Assembly (NCBI RefSeq): GCF_002246015.1
Contig: NZ_NOLJ01000004.1
Coordinates: 188,702 to 231,833 of the forward strand
Length of the DNA stretch: 43,132 bases
Direction of reading: 5' to 3'
From: Nostoc sp. 'Peltigera membranacea cyanobiont' 210A
GTDB lineage: Bacteria; Cyanobacteriota; Cyanobacteriia; Cyanobacteriales; Nostocaceae
Under the pieces are notes generated by a model. That model had not been told where the DNA came from. It saw only the letters and a list, made by a program, of their open reading frames with translations, and did not search any database. The first letter of the stretch is position 1; each line of letters opens with the position of its first letter. Both the position numbers and the translations under genes were made by a program. Of this stretch, positions 23,899 to 32,282 are shown piece by piece.

Positions 23899-24954
23899 AT
23901 GATTTCGCTCTCTCCTATTCTTCAAGCTAGACTCTCCCAACCCTTAAAGATTGGCTCCTTTGAGGTAAAAAGTCGGGTTCTCCAGTCGCCTCTATCTGGA
24001 GTGACAGATATGGTGTTTCGCCGTCTTGTGCGTCGCTATGCCCCAGATTCGATGATGTATACCGAAATGGTGAATGCTACAGGGTTGCATTATGTCAAGC
24101 AGTTACCCAAAATCATGGAGGTAGATCCAAATGAACGCCCAATTAGCATTCAACTATTTGATTGCCGTCCAGATTTCCTGGCAGAAGCAGCAATAAAGGC
24201 AGTTGCCGAAGGTGCTGATACTGTTGATATTAATATGGGTTGTCCGGTTAATAAAATCACTAAAAATGGTGGCGGTTCTTCATTATTGCGGCAACCAGAA
24301 GTAGCAGAAGCAATTGTGCGGGAAGTGGTAAAAGCTGTTGATGTACCTGTGACAGTAAAAACTCGTATTGGCTGGAATGACAACGAAATTACTATTCTCG
24401 ACTTTGCCAAGCGGATGGAAGATGCCGGGGCAAAAATGATTACGGTACATGGACGCACCCGCGCCCAAGGGTACAACGGTAATGCGCGTTGGGAATGGAT
24501 TACCCGTGTCAAAGAAGTGCTTTCTATCCCAGTGATTGCGAACGGAGATATTTTTTCCGTTGAAGCGGCAGTGAAATGTTTAGAACAAACTGGCGCTGAT
24601 GGGGTTATGTGTTCCCGTGGGACTTTGGGTTATCCGTTTTTGGTGGGAGAAATCGATCGCTTCCTGAAAACTGGGGAGATATTACCGACACCAACCCCAA
24701 TTCAGCGTTTGGAATGTGCAAGAGATCATTTACAAGCCTTGTGGGAATATAAAGGCGATCGCGGTGTTCGTCAAGCCCGTAAGCACATGACTTGGTATGC
24801 TAAGGGTTTCGTTGGTGCTGCCGAACTTCGAGGACAGCTAAGTTTAGTTGAAAAAGTAGATCAGGGTTTGGCAATGATTGACCAAGCAATTGAAAAATTG
24901 GCTAATGGTTATGAACTAGAGGAAGAAGCAGAAGGTAGCTTGGTAATGCTTTAA
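23899..24954 (+). CDS. dus: tRNA-dihydrouridine synthase, DusB/NifR3 type
   Basis: This flavoenzyme reduces uridine to dihydrouridine in tRNA. The 351-residue protein carries VLQSPLSGVTDMVFRRLVRR at the start, the FMN-binding and catalytic segment INMGCPVNKITKNGGG with C115 as the proton donor, then VTVKTRIGW, ITVHGRTRAQGYNG, PVIANGDIFS and GVMCSRGTLGYPFLVGEI. All are typical of the DusB branch. The C-terminal helical domain binds tRNA (RQARKHMTWYAKGF). The ATG at 23899 fits the family. It stands alone between accessory genes. Confidence 0.93.
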   Translation: MISLSPILQARLSQPLKIGSFEVKSRVLQSPLSGVTDMVFRRLVRRYAPDSMMYTEMVNATGLHYVKQLPKIMEVDPNERPISIQLFDCRPDFLAEAAIKAVAEGADTVDINMGCPVNKITKNGGGSSLLRQPEVAEAIVREVVKAVDVPVTVKTRIGWNDNEITILDFAKRMEDAGAKMITVHGRTRAQGYNGNARWEWITRVKEVLSIPVIANGDIFSVEAAVKCLEQTGADGVMCSRGTLGYPFLVGEIDRFLKTGEILPTPTPIQRLECARDHLQALWEYKGDRGVRQARKHMTWYAKGFVGAAELRGQLSLVEKVDQGLAMIDQAIEKLANGYELEEEAEGSLVML

Positions 24955-25104
24955 GAAGTTGATTTGATCGCTAGCTTGGGGTAATATTGCTGATTGCTAA
25001 AAGTGATGCGATCGCTTGGATACTACTATTTCAGCTAGGTTTAAATTTTCTTATGTAACTCTTTTGAATTTTGAATGTTTAACTAGCCAAAATGGAGGCT
25101 CACA

Positions 25105-25608
25105 ATGTTAGTTTCCAAACACAATGATGTTGTAATCGTCCCCGAAATCCTCTCATTAGAAGACTTCATGGCAAATCCCCCAGAGGGGATGGAGTGGGTA
25201 AACGAGCAACTAGTAGAAAAAACAGGGATGACATTAAAACATAGCGAAATTCAAGGCAACATCTACTTTTACTGGAGAAGTTACATCAATTCCAATCAAC
25301 AAGGTGGGAAAGTTTACACTGAAGTACCTTGTCGTACATATAAAAAGGGTCGTCGTCTTGATGTAGCTTATCTAACGCCTGAGTTGGTAACTGAGTTTGG
25401 TGATGTTCCCACTTTGCCACAGAGTTTCCCGTTGATTGCTGAGATAGTTTCACCCACCGATTTAGCTGAAGAATTATTTCTCAAAGCGCAGGAGTATTTA
25501 CAGTCCGGTTGCGAGGAAGTTTGGCTAGTGTTTCCTGAAAGTCGGTTTATTAATCACTGCTCTAAGTTAAATTTGATACCTCCATTCTCAAAGGCGATCG
25601 CCCTCTGA
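25105..25608 (+). CDS. Uma2-family (DUF820) protein with a broken C-terminus
   Basis: Uma2 proteins are abundant cyanobacterial PD-(D/E)XK nuclease-like proteins of unknown role, usually near 190 residues. Here the first 150 residues follow the family: SLEDFMANPPEGMEWVNEQL, MTLKHSEIQGNIYFYWRSYI, RRLDVAYLTPEL with the core Asp, and FPLIAEIVSPTDLAEEL with the core Glu. After EVWLVFPESR the usual strand-rich end is replaced by FINHCSKLNLIPPFSKAIAL, so the gene is likely frameshifted or truncated. A good start with AATGGAGG 9 bp before the ATG supports the 5' end. It is followed by a lone CRISPR-type repeat. Confidence 0.75.
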   Translation: MLVSKHNDVVIVPEILSLEDFMANPPEGMEWVNEQLVEKTGMTLKHSEIQGNIYFYWRSYINSNQQGGKVYTEVPCRTYKKGRRLDVAYLTPELVTEFGDVPTLPQSFPLIAEIVSPTDLAEELFLKAQEYLQSGCEEVWLVFPESRFINHCSKLNLIPPFSKAIAL

Positions 25609-25653
25609 AGCATCGGTAACTTTAGCAGTTGATTGTAAAGACTTGAAAAACTC

Positions 25654-25690
25654 GCTTCAATCCCTAATAGGGATTTTATTGAATTGCAAT
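25654..25690. CRISPR. Solitary CRISPR-type repeat
   Basis: A 37-base stretch from 25654 reads GCTTCAATCCCTAATAGGGA then TTTTATTGAATTGCAAT. It matches the well-known cyanobacterial CRISPR repeat type, with an ATCCCTAATAGGGAT palindrome, TTTCAATC at one end and TTGCAAC at the other, except at its outermost bases. Only one copy is present, with no second repeat at spacer distance and no cas gene nearby. Confidence 0.55.
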
Positions 25691-25880
25691 TTCAAGGTTC
25701 AGTTGCGCGGATGGTTTGAAAGTACCATCACCCTGAAAGTCTTGTCTAGAAGTAGCGTACAGCCTTTTTCGCTCCTTCTCATTTTGTACATCTACCCATC
25801 CGCGCATTTGGTAAGAAAATTAGTCTGATTGGCGATCGCTACCACCATTAAAATAAGCGATCGCCTAATCCTTGCACACC

Positions 25881-26972
25881 TTAATTTACCAAATCAGGGA
25901 ATACCTCTTGTACAGCAGGATGCACTAAGCGATGATTTTGCACATTCACACCCTTAGCTAATGCTGGGTTAACCTCCAATGCCAAAATTCCCAAATTTGC
26001 CAACTGGACAACATAAGGTAATGTACTATTATTAAGTGCCTGAGTTGCTGTCCAAGGTACTGCTCCTGGCATATTGGGAACGCCATAATGCACCACACCT
26101 TCTTCAATGTATACGGGATTTGTGTGCGATGTTGGGTGTAAAGTTTCTATACAACCGCCTTGGTCAACAGCTACATCAACTATTACCGAACCAGGACGCA
26201 TTTGTTTGACCAATTCGCGAGATACTAATATTGGCGCTCTACGTCCTAACACTAAAACTGCACCGATGAGCAAATCGGCTTCTTTGACAGCAGCTTCAAT
26301 ATGAGCAGAGTTGCTGTAAAGTAATTCAACTCTAGAGCCAAAGATGGTTTCCAAGTAAGATAAGCGCTCGACACTCACATCTAAAATCTGCACGATCGCA
26401 CCCATGCCTACGGCAATTTTAGCTGCTTCTGTACCGACAACGCCGCCACCTAAAATTACTACTTTGCCCGGTTTAACTCCAGGGACACCGCCCAAAAGTA
26501 CACCTCTACCACCTTGTTGACGTTCTAAGAATCTGCCTCCAAATTGTACTGCTAGCCGACCGGCAATCACGCTCATCGGGGTGAGCAAAGGTAGTCTGTT
26601 AGCGCCTGGTTGTTCTACAGTTTCGTAAGCGATCGCACAAGTGCCACAATCAATTAAATGCTCTGTCAACTTGCGATCGGCTGCTAAGTGTAAATAAGTA
26701 AATAATATCTGCCCTTTTTGCAAAAATTTATACTCAGATGTTAGCGGCTCTTTGACTTTAACAACCAATTCCCGATTCCAAGCCTTTTCTAATGTGGGGA
26801 CAATTTCGGCTCCAGCACTTTTGTAGTCATCATCGGAGAATCCAGCACCATTACCTGCTTGCGTCTCGACGAAGATGCTATGACCATTTTCTCGCAGCAC
26901 CCGCACGCTAGAAGGACTTAACCCTACCCGAAACTCTTGATCCTTATTTTCCTTGGGAACGCCGATTTCCAT
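25881..26972 (-). CDS. ald: Alanine dehydrogenase
   Basis: This enzyme converts L-alanine to pyruvate and ammonia with NAD. At 363 residues it is of normal size. The substrate-binding residues are in place: R15 in EFRVGLSP, K74 in VVKVKEP and H95 in LFTYLHLAADR. The Rossmann NAD-binding segment VVILGGGVVGTEAAKIAVGM lies at about 170-190, and VDVAVDQGGCIET and YGVPNMPGAVPWTATQALNN follow as in the family. In heterocystous cyanobacteria alanine dehydrogenase serves nitrogen metabolism; that role here is inferred. It is transcribed alone. An ATG at 26972 is well supported. Confidence 0.95.
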   Translation of the reverse strand: MEIGVPKENKDQEFRVGLSPSSVRVLRENGHSIFVETQAGNGAGFSDDDYKSAGAEIVPTLEKAWNRELVVKVKEPLTSEYKFLQKGQILFTYLHLAADRKLTEHLIDCGTCAIAYETVEQPGANRLPLLTPMSVIAGRLAVQFGGRFLERQQGGRGVLLGGVPGVKPGKVVILGGGVVGTEAAKIAVGMGAIVQILDVSVERLSYLETIFGSRVELLYSNSAHIEAAVKEADLLIGAVLVLGRRAPILVSRELVKQMRPGSVIVDVAVDQGGCIETLHPTSHTNPVYIEEGVVHYGVPNMPGAVPWTATQALNNSTLPYVVQLANLGILALEVNPALAKGVNVQNHRLVHPAVQEVFPDLVN

Positions 26973-27400
26973 ATATCGCCTCTGATAATTTTTTTGTTTA
27001 ACTGTAGTCTTCCAATCTCAAGCTTGCTACTTCCGTCTTGCTAGTTCCGTATTAGAGATAGCTGGATTAGAGATACCTAATCTCTGTTCTAACTTTCTTA
27101 ATTCAATCTGAGTAGCCCAAACTCTTACCCTTGACTATTGCCCCAGTATTTATACAATATATAAAGAATAGTAACAATTTATTAAAAGAGCGTTTGTATA
27201 GCTCCCTACTAGGAAGCTTTTGCTGAATTTATCAAGTCATCTTGGCATTCCAGCATTGCAATCAAGCTCATAAGCTACGAAGTGTACGGTAAAAGAACGA
27301 GTTTATTCCTTAAACTTTTACCGCTTATCCCCACTTTTCACGACTTTTACCAGAAGTCTCATATCAAGTCCCCTTTGCCAAAAATAAGGTTTCTTAAAAA
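26973..27400. other. Intergenic region between ald and the HLIP gene
   Basis: About 430 bp holding the promoters of two divergent genes. There is a short direct repeat around 27020-27070 (TTGCTACTTCCGTCTTGCTA, then AGAGATAGCTGGATTAGAGA). I do not see a clear high-light regulatory element. Confidence 0.4.
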
Positions 27401-27571
27401 ATGACACAAACACAACCAACAATTACACCTAAACTAGAAGAGCCTAAGTTTGGCTTTAACGAATATGCCGAACGCTTGAATGGTCGAGCTGCAATGATTG
27501 GCTTTGGTTTGATGCTGGTGATTGAATACGTCACCAATCAAGGGGTGCTATTATGGCTGGGTCTGAAGTAG
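27401..27571 (+). CDS. High-light-inducible protein (HLIP/SCP), one-helix chlorophyll-binding protein
   Basis: This gene of 56 codons begins at an ATG preceded by AAAAA. The protein reads KFGFNEYAERLNGRAAMIGF, followed by a membrane helix GLMLVIEYVTNQGVLLWLGL. E24-R-L-N27-G-R29-A-A-M-I-G is the chlorophyll-binding signature of the LHC/HLIP family. It would sit in the thylakoid membrane and protect photosystems under excess light. Stress induction is known for the family and not shown by the sequence. A terminator hairpin follows. Confidence 0.92.
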   Translation: MTQTQPTITPKLEEPKFGFNEYAERLNGRAAMIGFGLMLVIEYVTNQGVLLWLGLK

Positions 27572-27936
27572 TGCCATCAACAAGCACAATCTTGAAGTTG
27601 TAAGCTAGTAATTAAAAGAGTTTCAACCAGCTGGAACAACCAGTTGGTTTTGACTTCAATAATTAATAGCGGAGTACTTCGCCCTAGATAGATTAATTAT
27701 ACTTATTCATAAATAACTGCCCTAAAATGTAAGCAAGAGAGGAATCGAAATACCTATTAGCGATTGAAATATCGTAGACTTGCAACTAATATGTGCAAGG
27801 CGATTAATGAGTAAATTTCCTCCCCCCTACTAAAAAATCATAACTTAGTGTCTGCCTTGAATGAGAAAGGCAAATTATGGGTGAGGTATTCTTGGTAAAT
27901 ATACACAAAAGGTGAACTGGAACCAACCAAGCTGTG
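27572..27936. other. Intergenic region after the HLIP gene
   Basis: Apart from the terminator it holds no recognised feature. The stretch just before 27937 must carry the promoter of the next gene. Confidence 0.4.
27625..27652 (+). terminator. Terminator after the HLIP gene
   Basis: AACCAGCTGG and CCAGTTGGTT pair (with one G-U) around AACAA, followed by TTTTG. It lies 54 bp past the stop. Confidence 0.7.
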
Positions 27937-28230
27937 ATGAATGCTGTATTACCTCGTTTTTTGAAGTCAACCTACCGAAAAGAGCCACTAATCAGTGTAT
28001 TGATGACGATGGGTGTTATGGATGCCCTGATTGGCGGATTGAATGATAGCTGGTCGTTGTTTGCTTTTGGTTTGGGAACGGCAGGGATAGCGCTAGGCTT
28101 TAAGTTGTGGCGTTTTCAGCAGCGTCGTCCTTTACCAGAGGAGCCTGTAGTGCAACATTATTTGCCCTCTCGTTCTTCTAGTGCGCCTTTACCAATGTTA
28201 AGCGTTTCTAAGAAAAAACCACCTCTTTAG
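27937..28230 (+). CDS. Small membrane protein, conserved hypothetical
   Basis: The start is ATG 27937; a GTG lies directly before it. The 97-residue protein has two short hydrophobic segments (LISVLMTMGVMDALIGG and LFAFGLGTAGIALGFKLW), a basic loop FQQRRPLPEEP and a Ser/Pro/Lys-rich tail. It probably inserts in a membrane. I do not know a function. It lies 77 bp upstream of the WD40 gene on the same strand, so cotranscription is possible. Confidence 0.6.
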   Translation: MNAVLPRFLKSTYRKEPLISVLMTMGVMDALIGGLNDSWSLFAFGLGTAGIALGFKLWRFQQRRPLPEEPVVQHYLPSRSSSAPLPMLSVSKKKPPL

Positions 28231-28307
28231 GATGTGCAGAGTTATGACTGAAATAACTCTGCAAAATTTATTGGGTTTAACTATATCTATAAAAGTGAGG
28301 AAAAAGA

Positions 28308-29381
28308 GTGAGTAGTGAGGGAAGAGGTGGCGGTAATTTTCTGCGGCCGTATATTGTCCTGGCATTTATGGCAGCTGTTGCCCTTCCAGTGAGTACCTGG
28401 GAAGGGTTTTATATTCATCAAGCTCATGCTGCTATTGAAGAAGTAACGCCAAACTTCCCCCCAGCTAACACTAACTTTGCTAATGCTCAACTACTTTATA
28501 CACTCAAAGGACATAACGGAACCGTTAAATCCCTCGCTTTCAGTCCAGATGGCAGAATTCTTGTGAGTGGAGGTGCAGAAAACGAGGGTATCATTCGCCT
28601 GTGGAATCCAGCAAACGGCAAAAAGTTGGCGACTATTAACAAAGCACACAAAACAGCCGTAGAATCTTTAGTGATTTCACCAGATGGGCAAACCCTCGCT
28701 AGCTGTAGTGATGACAATACAATTAACCTCTGGAGCCTGAAAAATTTAAAATTTAGCCGCTCTTTTGTCGGACATACCACTAACGTCTTATCTTTAGCAG
28801 TGTCTCCTGATAGTAAAGTTCTCGTCAGTGGAGCTTTGGATGGAATTCGTCTGTGGGATTTGGTACAGCAGCGCCCTCTAGGCACTCTAGTAGGTTTTGA
28901 TAACTTGATTTATACTCTGGCCATTAGTCCTGATGGACAGACCTTAGCTAGTGGTGATAATAAGGGTGTAATCAAGCTGTGGAATTTGAGTACTGGTAAA
29001 TTAATCAGTGAATTGGCAGCTCATTCTAATGTTGTTAGCGATGTAATCTTTACACCAGATGGACAAACATTAGTCAGTGCTAGCCGCGATCGCACCATAA
29101 AACTGTGGAATATTAATACTGGAGAATTAGTCCGCACCCTTACAGGACATAATAACTGGGTAAATGCGATCGCCCTTAATCCCGATGGACAAACCCTTGC
29201 TAGTGCCGGTAGAGATGGGATTAAATTGTGGGATTTAAATACAGGTGAGTTAATAAATACACTGAGTGGACATACAGACTGGGTAAGTGCGATCGCTTTT
29301 AGTCCCAATGGTAAAATTCTTGCCAGTGGTGGATTCGATCAAAAAATCAAGATTTGGGGGATTCCAACAAAACGTAATTAA
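28308..29381 (+). CDS. WD40 repeat protein with N-terminal membrane anchor
   Basis: A 357-residue protein starting at GTG 28308. An N-terminal hydrophobic segment (YIVLAFMAAVALPVSTW, about 15-31) probably exports or anchors it. Seven WD40 blades follow, each with a GH/AH...LAFSPDGQTLASGS...IKLWN pattern, e.g. LKGHNGTVKSLAFSPDGRIL, LTGHNNWVNAIALNPDGQTL and LSGHTDWVSAIAFSPNGKIL. This gives a complete seven-bladed propeller, likely a protein-binding platform in the periplasm or lumen. A kinase or other catalytic domain is not fused to it. A strong hairpin lies downstream. Confidence 0.9.
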   Translation: MSSEGRGGGNFLRPYIVLAFMAAVALPVSTWEGFYIHQAHAAIEEVTPNFPPANTNFANAQLLYTLKGHNGTVKSLAFSPDGRILVSGGAENEGIIRLWNPANGKKLATINKAHKTAVESLVISPDGQTLASCSDDNTINLWSLKNLKFSRSFVGHTTNVLSLAVSPDSKVLVSGALDGIRLWDLVQQRPLGTLVGFDNLIYTLAISPDGQTLASGDNKGVIKLWNLSTGKLISELAAHSNVVSDVIFTPDGQTLVSASRDRTIKLWNINTGELVRTLTGHNNWVNAIALNPDGQTLASAGRDGIKLWDLNTGELINTLSGHTDWVSAIAFSPNGKILASGGFDQKIKIWGIPTKRN

Positions 29382-29417
29382 CAGCGATCGGCCAAAATAA
29401 TCGTGAAAGAGTAGACT

Positions 29418-29451
29418 ATATCCCCGATTTCTTTTAAGAAGTCGGGGATAT
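29418..29451 (+). terminator. Terminator hairpin after the WD40 gene
   Basis: ATATCCCCGATTTCTT pairs with AAGAAGTCGGGGATAT (one G-U) with a tiny loop. There is no strong T-run, but GC-rich hairpins of this type are common after cyanobacterial genes. Confidence 0.65.
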
Positions 29452-30109
29452 CATTTGAACGCTCCTTTCAAGGCTTGGTGAATCGCCATAGCTCAAATTC
29501 TCACCTCGTGTAGAAAGTCAGGCTATCGCTAACGCCGAAAAATTCCCCCAATCATTTCCCGTATCTGCTAAACTTTGGTCTTGCCTTTTTAGAGTTTTTG
29601 TAGTAAAAAATCAACCAAAGCTCAGATAAAATTTTGCTATAACTAGTCAAAATCAATCATGGTGGCAACCAATAGCGATGTCTACGATGGTCACTGAGCT
29701 TGCCGTTCGCGGAGCGTCTCGTAGAGAAGTGCGGGCTACGCCTACCCCAAATCTTGAAGAACTGTGAATACTTGATGAAAATACAGCCGAACTAATATCT
29801 TATCCAGCAAATTACTGTAAGTATAAACATAGGTAATTTCAAATCATCTGTGCAGTTACTTGCCCTCTAGATCGGAACAATTTCTGAACTTAGACAATCT
29901 TAGAAATGGTCATCGTCAGTAAATGCACTCAGTTAAAAGTCACGAACTCGTGTTAAGCCAAGGTTTGTAGTGCTTAACCGCTATTTTGAAGATAGGATAA
30001 CTTGCTACTTAAATGATGTTTAATTTTCCCGAACTGCTTTTGATCCCCATTTCGATAGAATGACTAGGCAGAACCCTAAAACTAAAAACCGCTTTTGACT
30101 GCGACGCAC
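29452..30109. other. Intergenic region with mosaic repeat
   Basis: No gene is convincing. A mosaic repeat spans about 29684-29750 (GCGATGTCTACGATGGTCAC, CGTTCGCGGAGCGTCTCG, AAGTGCGGGCTACGCC). The part before 30110 presumably holds the permease promoter. Confidence 0.5.
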
Positions 30110-31162
30110 ATGAATCAACTGAACAATGGTTTTACGCTATTTTTAAGTCTGCTAGTCGAGGCGATGCCTTTTTTGCTTCTTGGGGTTTTATTCTCCAGTT
30201 TGCTGCTGTTTTTTGTTGATGAGCGCAAACTAGTAGAAAAAATGCCCAAAAATCCGCTGTTGGGTGCTTTAGTTGGCAGCATGATCGGCTTTTTGTTTCC
30301 GGTGTGTGAGTGCGGGAATGTACCGGTAGCGCGGCGATTCCTGATTCAAGGAGTACCCACACCAGTCGCAATTGGTTTTTTGCTAGCAGCACCAACAATT
30401 AACCCAGTTGTAATTTGGGCCACTTGGACAGCATTTCGAGATCAGCCAGAAATAGTAGTCTTACGAGTCGTATTTTCCCTAACAATTGCCACAATTATCG
30501 GGTATGTTTTCAGTTTTCAAAAGGACTTAAATCCCATAGTCCAACCTGCGATCGCTCGTTATATGAAGTTTAATCCACCCGCGCAGCCTGAAACCAAACA
30601 CCGTGGTAAGCGTTACCAAGGACAACAAGAAGAAACAGTACCGAATCTGTTGCAATCCGGGACTTATATCTTAGGAGGAAAAGCAGGTATACCTCTACGG
30701 ATAGATCCTAATTTAGCACCGCCTACCTCAGTCTCTACTGCTGATAAACCGCTAGCAGCTAAACTGCGCCTAGTTGTGGATAATAGCATCCAAGAATTGC
30801 GGGAATTGGGCGGAGTGATGATTTTAGGAAGTGCGATCGCTGCTGCTATTCAAGTCCTAGCTCCCCGTGAATTAATTCTCAGTTTGGGTGCTGGGCCCAT
30901 TACCTCAATTGTGGTTATGCTGATATTAGCTGTAATAGTATCAATTTGTTCTACAGTCGATTCTTTCTTCGCCCTATCTTTTGCCTCAACCTTTAGCAGC
31001 GGTTCATTGTTGGCATTTCTGGTGTTTGGGCCAATGATTGACATCAAAAGTGTTGGTTTGATGTTATCTATTTTTAAACCCAAGACCATCTTTTACTTAT
31101 TTGCTTTAGCAGCACAATTGACATTTGTCTTCACTCTTTTCCTGAACTTGCACGTCTTTTAA
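30110..31162 (+). CDS. Permease of the DUF318/ArsP_1 family
   Basis: From ATG 30110 the protein has 350 residues; a TTG at 30095 is less likely. About eight hydrophobic segments are visible, such as LFLSLLVEAMPFLLLGVLFS, GGVMILGSAIAAAIQVLA and IVVMLILAVIVSIC. The family's mark C66-E-C-G-N-V-P-V-A-R-R lies after the second helix. A second conserved-looking stretch, VDSFFALSFASTFSSGSLLA, follows later. A soluble loop (about 150-220) separates the two halves. Members transport metal or metalloid species, but the substrate here is unknown. The next gene encodes a TIGR03943 partner, the usual neighbour. Confidence 0.85.
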   Translation: MNQLNNGFTLFLSLLVEAMPFLLLGVLFSSLLLFFVDERKLVEKMPKNPLLGALVGSMIGFLFPVCECGNVPVARRFLIQGVPTPVAIGFLLAAPTINPVVIWATWTAFRDQPEIVVLRVVFSLTIATIIGYVFSFQKDLNPIVQPAIARYMKFNPPAQPETKHRGKRYQGQQEETVPNLLQSGTYILGGKAGIPLRIDPNLAPPTSVSTADKPLAAKLRLVVDNSIQELRELGGVMILGSAIAAAIQVLAPRELILSLGAGPITSIVVMLILAVIVSICSTVDSFFALSFASTFSSGSLLAFLVFGPMIDIKSVGLMLSIFKPKTIFYLFALAAQLTFVFTLFLNLHVF

Positions 31163-31456
31163 GGAAATATTTATCATTTGTCAGTTGTCCTACCCTGCGG
31201 GAAGCCGCTGGCGCGTCTATGTCCCTTGTCAGTTGTCCTTTACAAATGACCAATGACCAATACAACTCTTGGAGAGGCTGCACTTCTCTACGAGACGCTC
31301 CGCGAACGACTAAGCTCAGTGACCACGCCAACGGCTACGCGGTAGTTGAATCTCGACTTCGCTCGATTACCGCGCAGTCGAAACTCAGTACAAGTGACCA
31401 ATGACCAATGACTAATGACTAATGACTAATGACTAATGACTAATGACTAATGACTA
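31163..31456. repeat. Mosaic repeats and heptamer array between permease and TIGR03943 genes
   Basis: Modules include CTTCTCTACGAGACGCTCCG, TCGACTTCGCTCGATTACCG and a long run of the heptamer ATGACTA from about 31400 that extends into the start codon of the next gene. The modules match those at 29684-29750 (inverted) and 4138-4207. Confidence 0.7.
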
Positions 31457-32230
31457 ATGACTAACAAAAATCCCAAATCTAAAATCCCAAATCTGTTACT
31501 CCCTTGGCTGGATACTCTAGCAATTACTGCTTGGGGCATTTTGATGTTGAGATATTGGCTAACTAATAAGTTGAATCTGTTGATTCATCCAAATTACTTT
31601 TGGTTAGTGATTGTGACTGGTATCAGCTTCATCATTATTGGTTTGTTCAAGATGCAGGAACTTTGGCAACGGCGTCGCCGTGATGTTATGCCAAACACCC
31701 AGCATATTAGTTTATTTCCCCCTGGTTGGGGCAGTGGTTTATTGTTGACTACAGCAATTCTAGGTTTTATCATTACACCGCAAGTTTTTGCTAGTGACAA
31801 AGCACTCCAAAGGGGGGTGACGACTGATTTATTGGGAAGCACACGTGTCAAACCCCAAGCTTTTCGCGCTACTGTTCGTCCAGAGGAGCGATCGCTTGTA
31901 GACTGGGTACGCACTGTCAATGTCTATCCTGAACCAGATACATATACAGGACAAAAAGTCAAGGTGCAGGGATTTGTGATTCACCCGCCCGATATAGGAA
32001 AAGAATATTTGTTTTTAGCACGATTTGTCTTAAGTTGTTGTGCAGCAGATGCTTACCCTGTGGGATTGCCCGTCAAGCTACAAAATAATCAAGAGCTTTA
32101 TTCTGCTGATACATGGCTGGAAGTAGAAGGACAAATGGTGACAGAAAATTTGGCAGGTAAACGCCAACTTACCATTGCCGCTAACTCTCTGAAAAAGATT
32201 CCTCAACCTCAGAATCCTTATAGTTATTAG
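31457..32230 (+). CDS. TIGR03943-family membrane protein, partner of the permease
   Basis: This 257-residue protein has at least two N-terminal membrane helices (LDTLAITAWGILMLRYWLTN and WLVIVTGISFIIIGLFKM), a third hydrophobic segment (LLLTTAILGFIITPQVFA), and a soluble C-terminal part. The latter includes GFVIHPPDIGKEYLFLARFV and LSCCAADAYPVGLPVKL. This Cys pair and the paired permease gene upstream are characteristic of the TIGR03943/DUF1980 family. The pair may move or handle a metal, but that is not proven by sequence. The ATG (31457) is the last unit of a heptamer array, with no Shine-Dalgarno. Confidence 0.85.
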   Translation: MTNKNPKSKIPNLLLPWLDTLAITAWGILMLRYWLTNKLNLLIHPNYFWLVIVTGISFIIIGLFKMQELWQRRRRDVMPNTQHISLFPPGWGSGLLLTTAILGFIITPQVFASDKALQRGVTTDLLGSTRVKPQAFRATVRPEERSLVDWVRTVNVYPEPDTYTGQKVKVQGFVIHPPDIGKEYLFLARFVLSCCAADAYPVGLPVKLQNNQELYSADTWLEVEGQMVTENLAGKRQLTIAANSLKKIPQPQNPYSY

Positions 32231-32240
32231 TTATTTGTTG

Positions 32241-32282
32241 ATGACAAATGACAAATGACAAATGACAAATGACAAATAACCA
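32241..32282. repeat. Heptamer array ending at the next start codon
   Basis: ATGACAA occurs five times in tandem (32241-32275), then ATAACCA, then ATGACTA, whose ATG is the start codon of the following gene. Confidence 0.75.

Noticed and set aside
25691..25760. A CRISPR array continuing after the lone repeat
   Set aside because: No second repeat occurs at spacer distance on either side.
25705..25806. Inverted pair TGCGCGGATGG / CCATCCGCGCA as a MITE
   Set aside because: Only 11 bp match and no target duplication is visible; it could be chance.
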